In this document: piece after piece, positions 47,993-58,150 of the stretch
How the letters are laid out: the number at the start of each line of letters is the position of its first letter
How positions within the stretch are numbered: the stretch's first letter is position 1
NCBI RefSeq assembly: GCF_047675955.1
Contig: NC_132911.1
Coordinates: forward strand, 73,379,133 to 73,443,132
DNA: 64,000 bases
Direction: 5' to 3'
DNA from: Chlorocebus sabaeus
Taxonomy: Eukaryota > Chordata > Mammalia > Primates > Cercopithecidae
The notes under the pieces: generated by a model
What the model saw: the letters and a program-made list of their open reading frames with translations, nothing else
Told to the model about the DNA's origin: nothing
Databases searched by the model: none
Position numbers and translations under genes: made by a program

Positions 47993-48470
47993 TGTTACAG
48001 CTTGAATTGTGTCCCCAAAAAGATGTGTTAAAGTCTTAACCCCAGTGCCGCAAAATGTGGCCTTGTTTAAAAATAGGGTTGTTACAGATGTCATTAGTTA
48101 AGATGAGGTCATCCTGGAGTAGGGTGAGCCCATAGTCCAATATGACTTGTAACCTTATAAGAAGAGAGATTCACACAGAGAAGTCAGCTAAGTAATGAGG
48201 GAGGCAGTGATGGGAGGGATGCATCTGGAGCCAAGAAACATCAGATTGCTGGAAAACACCAGAAACTAAGAAACATCAGATTGCTGGAAAACACCAGAAA
48301 CTAGAAGAAACAAAGAAGGATTCTCCTCTGCAGGTTTCAGAGACAGCATGGCCTTGCCAGCACCGTGATTTTTTACTTCTAGCCTCCAGAACTCTGATAT
48401 GTAAGATTCTGTTGTTTTAACCCACCCAGTTTGTGGTAGTTTGTTACAGCAACTCTAGGAGACTAACACA
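47993..48470 (+). mobile_element. MLT1-type solo LTR (ERVL-MaLR)
   Basis: 'tgttacagcttgaattgtgtc', 'cccaaaaagatgtgtt', 'aatgtggccttgtttaaaaa', 'aagatgaggtcatcctggag', 'tccaatatgacttgtaacc', 'ttctagcctccagaactctg', 'acccacccagtttgtggtag' and 'gactaacaca' give a complete LTR. An internal 35-bp duplication is described separately. No internal genes. Confidence 0.9.
48233..48302 (+). repeat. 35-bp perfect tandem duplication in MLT1 LTR
   Basis: The unit 'aagaaacatcagattgctgg' plus 15 more bases occurs at 48233 and again at 48268, with no difference between copies although the LTR itself is old. Confidence 0.95.
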
Positions 48471-48606
48471 GCCCCGTCTATGACCTTACTAGCTCTGTGA
48501 TCCTGAGAAGCTCCTTTACCTCTTTATGCCTTCATCTCCTCAAATGTGAAATGGATGATAGTGGTGACACTTAGCAGGATTGTGGTAATGATTAAAGGAG
48601 TGAATG

Positions 48607-48912
48607 CAGTTGTCCCTTGGTATCTGTGAGGGATTGGTCCCAGGCCTCACCCTGTATATCAAATTCTGTGGATACTCAAGTCCTTTCTGTAAAAAGGTGT
48701 AGTATTTGCATGTACCCTATACATATGCTTCTGTATACTTTAAATCATCTCTAGATTACTTGTAATACCTAAGATAATGTAAATGCTATGTAAATAATTG
48801 CTATACTGTGTTTTTATTTTTATATTATTACTATTTTTCTTGAATATTTTTTCAGTTGGAATTGGTTGAATCAGCAGAGGCAGAACCCACGGATATGAAG
48901 GGCCTCCTATAT
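48607..48912 (+). mobile_element. MER2 (Tigger-family nonautonomous DNA transposon)
   Basis: 'cagttgtcccttggtatctg', 'ggattggtcccaggcc', 'ttctgtggatactcaag', 'gtgtagtatttgcatgtacc', 'tttaaatcatctctagatta', 'taatgtaaatgctatgtaaa', 'gaatattttttcagttgg' and 'cccacggatatgaagggcc' cover a nearly complete MER2. Confidence 0.93.
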
Positions 48913-50844
48913 ATGTAAAGTGGTTCAGAAATGTTAAGTACCTAGTAAAGATTAGATAAGTGTTTATTATACTTATTATAAATATGTAAAGGACCTGCCA
49001 TAGTACTTGATCCATAGATGGCATTCACTAAACAGTTGTTTCCTTTATATGGTTGTAAATTACTAATCATTATTAACTTTAAGATATAGAAAATAATAGC
49101 CAGTTCTTTACTGTCTCAATTAGTCCATCTTTGGAGGTACAATTTTTTGTCAGTTTTGAATCCTGAATTTATCTATGAAAAATACCTTCAAACCCACATC
49201 TTACTACTCAGGTCTTCAGTGTAGGCACATAGAAGATAAACTTACATGGCTATTAAACAAAGAAAGCATTAATTTCCTAGATTACTTTCCATCTCCCACC
49301 CCTCAAAATCATAATCATTTCACAATTTAAAACCTTAGAAACCTGGGAATTTGTGTTTTGAATTTTTGAGTTCTTAACCCTTCGATGCAGACATTTGGAA
49401 GATATTAGAATTCTTAATTTTTATGAATGTTGACCTGCTTTGAACCACACATTAATATTTATTAAGAGCCATATGATCTTTTTAGAAAGTTAAGTGCCTT
49501 TCAATAAATTTTTGAAAGTAATTTTATGTTACACATAATATCAGCTACTTTTATATTAGCTTTACTTATGGGCACTTACTATTTCTTTCTCTAAAATTCA
49601 CTCAACATATATTCACTCAGAAAATACTTCTTGAATTATTTTGTAGAGATAACTGTAAGAGAAAGAGAAAATAGAGAAATGTAAGAAATTTAATGATATG
49701 AAAAAGAACATGAAAGGAGAAAATATATGAGACAAATTCCTCTCAGGCCATCAATAACAGCTTTGTTGGGAATATAGCATTTGATCAAACTCTTGGAGGA
49801 AACGGATTTTAAAAACTCAAATTTTTCTTTTAACTTATATGTTTTCATAAAAATTTCATTGGCTTGCAGAAACTACAATAAAAAACTAAAACATTAATAA
49901 TCCAAAGTGGGTAAAAATTTATCCATGATAAATCTCAAACATTTGTCAGAATCCTATTGAAACTGTTTGACTTTAGAGTTGCAGTGCAAAATCTGTTTTA
50001 AACTCTTAAAAGATGGACGTTCCTGAGAGTGAAAAATGATGGAGCAGGGGGAAAGGAGAGAGGGATCCATGTCTGCAGGTGCCTGTGAATCTGAGGTGGC
50101 CACGAAGAGTCTTCTGACATCTTTTCACGTATCACCTGAAAAAATTATGAGACCCAAAAGAGTGGAGAAGCTTATGATTACCTTAATTCTAGTGGTGTTT
50201 AAAGACTTAATGCAGAAGACCCGTTTTAATACACTCTTCCTTTTGGAGTTTGGCAAAACAAACCCGTAAGAGAGATATTGGATTTGTTTTCTTTGGCAGA
50301 GAGAAGCAGTCCGGACTTCTTTCATCTGAAACTCTTTACCATCTTTGGAGAGAGAGCCGCTGAGATAATGGCCAACTTGTGCATTCTCCAAGGGACCCAA
50401 AAGGAAGCTGGAAGCATCTCTGAAAATATTGACATTCAACAGGAAGTTCCAAGAGTCATTACAAAAAAAAAGAGAGAAAGGAAAAAGCATATATAGTTGT
50501 ATTATATATTATTATATATATTCTGATGTATTGTTTATTGATTTTTAAAAGCCATTAGATTGCAACGTTATTCATCTAAAAATATCTAAAGTGTCATGGA
50601 GCCACAGAGAGCCAATATCAATTAGTTGCTTAAGTTATGATTTCACAGCTAACCACAACACCCCCTTAAGGAAAGTAGACAGTGCTTTCACAATGCCTAA
50701 ATATACAGCAAATTGAATAATGAATTAAGACAAACATACAGAAAATTAAACAAAAACCTAGCTAAAGGGTTTTGTAATCTGAAAATCCCATTTTGTCTAC
50801 CTAGATTTATCAAGATATATCGCTTGTTTTGATGTAATTTTTTT
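48913..50844. other. Repeat-poor stretch
   Basis: No repeat assigned. Around 50036-50496 frames of 72-121 codons overlap on both strands. They have no domain, no splice context and read through low-complexity K/R-rich ends, so I do not call a gene. Confidence 0.5.
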
Positions 50845-50857
50845 GTTCTTTTGGGGT

Positions 50858-50904
50858 TTTTTTGTTTTTGTTTTGTTTTCTTTGTTTTGTTTTGTTTTGT
50901 TTTT
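50858..50904. repeat. (TTTTG)n microsatellite from an Alu tail
   Basis: 'tttttgttttgttttctttg' followed by 'ttttgttttgttttgttt'. It is the evolved A-tail of the adjacent antisense Alu. Confidence 0.92.
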
Positions 50905-51202
50905 TTGAGACCGGGTCTCATTCTGTCGCCCAGGCTGAGTGCAGTGGCGCGATCTGGTCTCACTGCAAGCTCCGCCTCCTGGATTGGCGCCATTCTCCTG
51001 CCTCAGCCTCCAGAGTAGCTGGAACTACATACAGGCACCCGCCACCACGCCCAGCTAATTTTTGTGGGGTTTTTTTGTATTTTCAGTAGAGACGGGGTTT
51101 CACCCTGTTAGCCAGGATGGTCTCGATCTCCTGACCATGTGATCCGCCTGCCTCCACCTGCCAAAGTGCTGGGATTACAGGCGTGAGCCATGGCGCCCAC
51201 CC
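50905..51202 (-). mobile_element. AluY, antisense
   Basis: 'gagaccgggtctcattctgtc', 'tgcaagctccgcctcctgg', 'gccaggatggtctcgatctcc' and the end 'gccatggcgcccaccc'. The A-tail lies at 50843-50904. The target duplication is not clear. Frames inside it are Alu-derived. Confidence 0.95.
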
Positions 51203-51324
51203 CTTTGTTAAATTTTGATTGCATTTTAAATTAGGGTCACATAGAATATCCTAGAGAAACCAGGTACTAGGTGGAAATTTCAAGGGGCTTCTTCACCAAG
51301 TGCTAGAAGCCATATGGGCCTGGA

Positions 51325-51540
51325 GATGAGAACATAAGAATGCAGGCTGTGGTATCAAAACTAGGCTCTGCTGTTTCCCAACCAGGTAAGCCTGGTTGAT
51401 TTATTTGACCTCTCTGAACCTCAGTTTTCATGTCTGTAAAATAGAGTAAACAACTAACTCTTAGAGTCCTGCTGAGGGGTAAAACATGTAGCACAATATT
51501 TAATAAATGAGAGCCATTATTATCACTGCATGCTCAAGTA
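51325..51540 (+). mobile_element. MIR SINE
   Basis: 'atgcaggctgtggtatcaaaa', 'ctaggctctgctgtttccc', 'tatttgacctctctgaacctc', 'agttttcatgtctgtaaaat' and 'ttaataaatgagagccatta' in order. Confidence 0.85.
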
Positions 51541-51567
51541 ATTTCTTCAACTGCTCACTTAAAGTTG

Positions 51568-51605
51568 GAACTGATGTCATTTTTTTTTTTTTTTTGAACT
51601 GACTT
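51568..51605. repeat. (T)16 run flanked by a short direct repeat
   Basis: T16 (51580-51595) sits between 'gaactgatgtca' and 'gaactgactta', a 7-base exact direct repeat at matching positions. It could be a poly(A)-only retroinsertion in antisense orientation or a simple T expansion. Confidence 0.6.
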
Positions 51606-52089
51606 AAATGCAAAACAAAAGAACATGTTTCAGCGATTTTTCTAACAACCACCTAAAAACCTTGGAAAGGCCTCTCAATTTTAGGCTTGAGAACTGGCAT
51701 GAAGAAAGACATTTTTTTAAATAATAGATATTACATGAAAAGCTATCCCCTTCCTGCAGTCTCGCAGGCTTTTGCAGACACTAATGATCTTGGGAACAAA
51801 CACAAGCTAGCACCTGGACTTTTTGCATTTTGATCCAGGCACCCCCCATCACTAGCCATCACAAAGGCTGGGAAGACATGTGTAAGGTGTGCCTCTTGGA
51901 CACGATATTTCCTTTGGATGGGACATTAAACGTTGGGCTTTAGTACTCTATTCATTGGAGACATTGGAATGCTTTCACAGGTGAAGATTTTAAATAACCT
52001 TCTCTACAGATTTTTAATGAGAAAGCTAGGCATATCTCTTTTTGCACTGGTTTGAATAAAATCTCCCAAAAAAGAGGAAGACTGGTTAC
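51606..52089. other. No recognisable feature
   Basis: Unassigned sequence before the L1MA end. Confidence 0.4.
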
Positions 52090-52310
52090 TACTGTAGGAT
52101 GACTATGGTTAACAATAATATATTATGTAGTTTCAAATAGCCGGAAGGAGAATATTGGTTTATCCAACACAAAGAAATGATAAATGTTTTAGATGATGGA
52201 TATGCCAATTACCTTGATGCAATCACTGTACATTATACATATGGAAACATCACCATATACCAATGAATATGATCAATTATTATTTGTCAGTCTAAAAACA
52301 ACATTTTTTA
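52090..52310 (+). mobile_element. L1MA-type LINE-1 3' end
   Basis: 'aggatgactatggttaacaa', 'taatatattatgtagtttc', 'aaatagccggaaggag', 'aacacaaagaaatgataaat', 'gatggatatgccaattacc' and 'gcaatcactgtacattatac' match the L1MA 3' UTR, as at 25805-26740. Confidence 0.85.
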
Positions 52311-54679
52311 AAAGATTATAATTGTATAATATTATACAAATATTTTTGTTGTCCCTTCCAAACATATTATCTCATAAATGTTATTTTGTGATATGCTGCT
52401 TGAGTGTATTGTGTTGCCTTAGCCCCCTTCCAAATGTCCTCTTCCTGGATATTCACTGTGGATGGCTAGGTGTGCCTGATCATCCACCCCTCTGTGGTGC
52501 CTCTTGGCATAAAATAATGGTGGGAAAAGAACTAGCGGAGTAAACCAGAATAATGCCACAAACTTCAGAGACCATTGTAAATATTGACCTATGTTGCAAT
52601 CACACCAGTCTTGCAGTAAGTATCAGTTGTCTTTAAGATTGCATGTAATGAAAGCATTGTAGTGAGTTTTATGGTTATAATGATGAGCAAAGAACTAACC
52701 TGCAGACCCAGCTTATCCACTGAAAGAACAGTGAACCAAGCCTACATCCACAAGACTAGAACATACGTTTAAGTGTAATTAGCACCGTGCTTGGCTTTAA
52801 TGATGCAATTCTTCATGATTGTGGTGAATCTAGGAGAAATGTGAAAAAATTGACAGCCCTAGCTTACCCAACTCTATAAAAGTCAGACCAAATTACTCAG
52901 ATTATTTATATGTCAATGGGAAAATATTTTTAAAGCAGAACGATTTCTGATCACTGTGGATTCTGATCTACGTAATCAGACAGCTCTACGTTTGGTCAAG
53001 AATAGCACAATTTTCCATTCCACTTTGAAAAACAGAAATTTTTGTTCAATATTTATCAAAAGTCTTCTTTGATCATTTTTTCTATTCTTAAAAACATCTC
53101 AGTAAATGAAACAAATAAAAAGCAAAATTAGTGATTCCACTGGCTTTTTTCCCAGACTAAGTACACACAACGAAACGAGATTCTTATATTTCTAAACATC
53201 TGCATTTCATTCACATCTTCTAAGTAGAGAATTTGAGACAGAATGAAGGACCAGTTCTTCATCTACAGAACAAGGGTGTCCTGGATTGAATAGGCCAAAT
53301 GTCTTAGAAAGTCCATCCACCGAGAGAAAACCCCAAACCACACCTCACAGTTGTGAATAGTCTTATATGTTTCCTCCTACCCAGCAGATTGTCCTGGGTG
53401 ACTGCTTACATTCTTTAGATTTGGTAATAAACAGTTGCCATTTTGACCATTTCCTTTTGTAGACTCACAAACTGCAGAATAACTAAATAACTCCTTTCCT
53501 TTGATGGCCTTGCCCAAGAGCTGTTTTAGCACCTCATAAATCCTGTAATTGTATGGGATCATTTGGCAACGTGTGGATTTTTCTGTTAAATCACAGTAAG
53601 AAGATCAGGAGGAAACCTGAAAAATAAAGCATTATAGCAGCATTAGAAGATTTATAGTGAGAGTGAATAGCACTGGCAAAACCCCAGCCAGGCCTTTGTT
53701 ACTGGTAAGAAGACATGGCTAAGCATTAAATATCTCTTGTATTAGCTGAGGGTAGAACTTAAGAGTTAGATCCAGTTCTTTTTTTCTCCTACGCATTTCT
53801 GGTGTCAGTGAGAATAGAATAGAATTTTCAAGTAGGCACAACTGTCAAGGAGATTGACTGAGGAAGCGTTTATGCCCGTTTGTATAGATGTAATAAATGG
53901 ACTTATTACATGGTCATAGGAAAAAAATAGGCATAAGTAACAGAGAACACTTAACCTATTGTACATGTGTGGTTTTTGTTTTGTGTATGCATATGCTTTC
54001 CTCAGAGGGTCTCTGTCAAATAAATGTGCCTAAAAGCATTGCAGGATTTTGCAGTTTTTATAAACTGCATTTTCATGTCTCAAGAAGCAGACAGTGTGAA
54101 GTTGGGAAGGTTGGGGTTTGCCAGGCCATGCCATGTCGGCTGTGGGAGAGAGGCCAGTAGTGGATTGGAAATCCAAATTGCACCCCATTTAATAAAATCT
54201 GTGCTGTTCCTTGGATAAGAAATGTTAACTGCCATTTATAAAACGCTTTGAGAACAGAGAAGTATAAAAACATACAAAGCATTTCCCCTAATGGTATCAA
54301 ATTTAAATGTTTTTTAGCAAGTTGAAACCAGTATAAAGCTTCAGTAATTAACAGATTAAGATCTATCGACAGACTCTTCACATCAGAAATTAAAAGGAAA
54401 ATTACAGGTCTCTTAAGAAGTTAAGGCTTCTCATAAAGCAATGGCAAGGAATAACTGCACACCTTAACGGAAATTTTTTTTGGCAAAATAAGCAGCACTA
54501 AATTATATGGAATGTGTGATTCTTTTGAACTCTCTGAGACTGCGAATCCTATAAAAGAGAAGTTTCAGGTTTTCTTAAGTGATTGTTAATATCAAAAGAA
54601 AGGTATTGGAATTAACTAATAATAGATGTTGACTGTGTTGAAACTTATCTAAGCCTTGGCCAAGGGTGCCATCTCGCCT
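52311..54679. other. Repeat-poor stretch
   Basis: About 2.4 kb with no repeat or gene recognised. Overlapping 64-102 codon frames at 53897-54381 lack domains and occur on both strands. Confidence 0.5.
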
Positions 54680-55170
54680 CTATACTCTCTCCCCAAGTGA
54701 TCACAAGCACTCCCAGGCCTTCTAATATCTTGTATGTGAAACCCAGTGAATCCCAAATTCAATATCCCACCTCTGGTATCTTACTTGAGCTCAAGCTGTT
54801 GTGTTCAGTTACCAAGCTGACAACTCTAATCTCTAATTTATCACCTATCTCAAAGTTAACTTGTCGAAAACAGAACTTTCGATTATCAATTTCACCCCAC
54901 ACGTGTGTTTATATGCACACACACACTCACAAACACACAAAATAAAAACAAAACTGCTTGGCCTTTCCTATCCCATTAAATAGTATCACCTTTCTCCCAG
55001 TTGCCCAGACAAAAACCTAGGAATTTCCCATAATTGTTCTCTTTCTCTCACCTCCCGTAGATAATCCTTCAACAAGATCTGTTGGCTCTACCTCTAAAAT
55101 ACATACCAAATACTTCCACTTCTCTTCCTTTCCTCTGCTGCTACCCTATTCCAAAGCACCATTAATTCTC
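54680..55170 (+). mobile_element. LINE-2 (ORF region), with an inserted CA microsatellite
   Basis: 'tcaagctgttgtgttcag', 'tcacctatctcaaagttaac', 'ttgtcgaaaacagaactttc', 'agttgcccagacaaaaacct', 'aggaatttcccataattg', 'ctctttctctcacctcc', 'caagatctgttggctctacc' and 'tattccaaagcaccatta' follow L2 order. A (CA)n patch lies at about 54914-54940. Confidence 0.8.
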
Positions 55171-55728
55171 TTTGGCTCCTTAGAGGGTCTACTACTTCTA
55201 TTCTTGTACTCCATCCAAGGAAAAGGAGATAGATAGAATTCCACAAATTATAAGGAGGCAATTGAAGGTGCTTGAACAGGGATATAGAAAGTAAGCAGCC
55301 AGCAAAGTGAATTAGCACAACGAGAGGATCCCATTACAATAAAGGATAACTGAAAATGTGCAACAAGATGGCCAATTGGTAATGTGATCATTGTTAAGAA
55401 GCAGATCAATTTCACCAAAAGAAAATTCAACCAAACTAAGAGTTAAGGCATTAAGACATCCTCCCAACTCTAATCTAAACTATCATACAGCTATTGACTA
55501 GTTAGTGAAAATGATCAATTAGTAGGCATTACGAACCCCATGTGAGCACTGTACCAAAGGAACTGACATCTATGCATTTATTGATTTAGTCCATTAAATT
55601 ATCAATCTACAAACACTTGTTGAGCAAGTATTCCACCCAGGCACCATGGTCTGCCTTAGAAGTACTGAGATTAAATTGGTAAAGAACCCTCTAGGAGCTC
55701 ACTACCTAGAGAAAGGAACACAAGTAGA
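55171..55728. other. Unassigned DNA before the L1
   Basis: No gene or clear repeat. Its last 12 bases, 'aacacaagtaga' (55717-55728), look like the left target duplication of the following L1. Confidence 0.45.
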
Positions 55729-57061
55729 GGGGGTAGCTGGCAAGATGGCCAAATAGGAACAGCTCCGGTCTGCAGCTCCCAGCAAGATCAATGCAGACAG
55801 CAGGTGATTTCTGCATTTCCAGCTGAGGTACTCAGCTCATCTCATCGGGACTGGTTAGACAGTGGGTGCAGCCCACCAAGGATGAGCAGAAGCAGGGTGG
55901 GGCATTGCCTCACCTGGGAAGTGCAATGAGTTGGGGAACTACCTCCCCTAGCCAAGGGAAGCCATGAGGGACTGTGCTGTGAGGAATGGTGCATTCCAGC
56001 CCAGATACTACGCTTTTCCCATGGCCTTCGCAACCCGCAGACCAGGAGATTCCTTCAGCTGCCTACACCACCAGGGCCCTGGGTTTCAGGTAGAAAATGG
56101 GGTGTCTGTTTGGGCAGACACTGAGCTAGCTGCAGGAGTTTTTTCATACCCCAGTGGTGCCTGGAACAGCAGCAAGATAGAACTGTTCACATCCCTGGAA
56201 AGGGGGCTGAAGCCAGGGAATCAAATGATCTAGCTTAGCGGATCCAATTTCCATGGAGCCCAGCAAGCTAAAATCCACTGGCTTGAAATTCTCACTGCCA
56301 GTACAGCAGTCTGAAGTTGACCTGGGATACTCAAGCTTGGTGGGGCAAGGGGTGTCCACCATTACTGAGGCTTGAGTAAGCGGTTTTCCCACAGTGTGTA
56401 AACAAAGCCACTGAGAAGTTCAAATAGGGTAGAGCACATTGCAGCTCAGCAAAGCCGCTGTAGCCAGACTGCCTATCTAGATTCTTCCTCTCTGGGCAGG
56501 GTATCTCTTAAAGAAAGGCAGCAGCCCCAGTCAAGGGCTTATAGATACAGCTCCCATCTTGCTGGGATGGAGCACAAGGCACAAGGGGTAGCTATGGGCA
56601 CAGCTTCAGCAGACTTAAACATTCCTGCCTGCCAGCACTGAAGAAAGCAGCAGATCTTCCAGCACAGCACTCGAGCTCTGCTTAGGGACAAACTGCCTCC
56701 TCAAGTGGGTCCCTGGCCCCCGTGCCTCCTGACTGGGAGACACGTTCCAGCAGGGGTTGACAGACACCTCATACGGGAGAGCTCCAGCTGGCATCTGGTA
56801 GGTGCCCCTCTGGGACAAATCTTCCAGAGGAAGGAACAGGCATCAATATTTGCTGTTCTGCAGCCTCTGCTAGTGATACCCAGGCCAACAGGGTCTGGAG
56901 TGGACCATCAGCAAACTCCAGCAAACCTGCAGCAGAGAGGCCTGTTAGAAGGAAAACAAACAAAAAGGAATAGCATCAACATCAACAAAAAAGACATCCA
57001 CACAAAAACCCCATCTGAAGGTCACCAACATCAAAGACCAAAGGTGGATAAATCCATGAAG
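55729..57061 (+). promoter_or_regulatory. L1 5' UTR with internal promoter and YY1 site
   Basis: The L1 5' UTR carries an internal RNA polymerase II promoter. The YY1-type core at the very start is intact (caagatggcc, 55741-55750); in this family it helps fix the start site. GC content is clearly higher than the surroundings. The UTR also carries an 82-codon antisense frame (56144-56392), but its place does not clearly match the antisense ORF0 of younger L1s. Activity cannot be judged from sequence. Confidence 0.8.
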
Positions 57062-58087
57062 ATGAGGTAAAACCAGTGCAAAAAGCCTGAAAATTCCAAA
57101 AACCAGAATGCCTCTTCTCCTCCAAAAGATCACAACTCCACACCAGCAAGGGGACAAAACTGGACGAAGAATGAGTTTGACAAATTGACGGAAGTAGGCT
57201 TCAGAAGGTGGGTAATAACAAACTCCTTCAAACTAAAGGAGCATGTTCTAACCCAATGCAAGGAAGCTAAGAAACTTGAAAAAAGGCTAGAGGAATTTCT
57301 AACTAGAATAACCAGTTTAGAAAAGAATATAAATGACCTGATGGAGCTGAAAAATATAGCACAAGAACTTCGTGAAGCATACACAAGTATCAATAGCCGA
57401 ATCAATCAAGTGGAAGAAAGGATATCAGAGATTGAAGATCAACTTAATGAAATAAAGTGTGAAGAAAACATTAGAGAAAAAAGAATGTAAAGGAACAAAC
57501 AAAGCCTCCAAGAAATATGGGACTATGTGAAAAGATCAAACCTACATTTGATTGGTGTACCTGAAAGTGATGGGGAGAATAGAACCAAGTTGGAAAACAC
57601 TCTGCAGGATATTGTCCAGGAGAACTTCCCCAAACTAGCAAGAGAGGGCAACATTCAAATTCAGGAAATACAGAGAACACCACAAAGATACTCCTCAAGA
57701 AGAGCAATCCTAAGACACATAATTGTCAGATTCACCAAGGTTGAAATGAAGGAAAAAATGTTAAGAGCAGCCAGAGAGAAAAGTCAGGTTACCCACAACG
57801 GGAAGCCCATCAGACTAACAGTGGATCTCTTGGCAGAAACCCTACAAGCCAGAAGAGAGTGGGGGCCAATATTCAACATTCTTAAAGAAAAGAATTTTCA
57901 ACCCAGAATTTCATATCCAACCAAACTATGCTTCGTAAGTGAAGGAGAAATAAAATCTTTTATAGACAAGCAAATGATGAGAGACTTTGCCACCACCAGG
58001 CCTGCCTTACAAGAGCTCCTGAAGGAAACACTAAACATGGAAAGCAACAACTGGTACCAGCCACTGAAAAAACATACCAAATTGTAA
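57062..58087 (+). pseudogene. L1 ORF1 pseudogene with only two in-frame stops
   Basis: ORF1p is an RNA-binding chaperone that coats L1 RNA as a trimer. The family's start position is at 57062-57064, and codon 3 is already a stop (57068-57070). A second stop falls at 57488-57490. The frame is otherwise continuous over 342 codons, including the stop at 58085-58087, close to the usual 338 residues. The pieces at 57185-57490 and 57527-58087 are in the same phase. A charged coiled-coil part (about 57230-57470) precedes the RRM and C-terminal domain (57527 on, NFQPRISYPTKLCF...). Confidence 0.92.
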
Positions 58088-58150
58088 AGACCATTGACAC
58101 TATGAAGAAACTGCATCAACTAACATGCAAAATAACTAGCCAGCATCATA

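Noticed and set aside
50036..50496. Overlapping frames on both strands, up to 121 codons, as a novel small gene
   Set aside because: No domain, no splice signals in a sensible order, low-complexity ends and equal openness on opposite strands indicate chance.
56144..56392. 82-codon antisense frame in the L1 5' UTR as ORF0
   Set aside because: Its distance from the L1 start does not clearly agree with the ORF0 position, and I could not match the protein.
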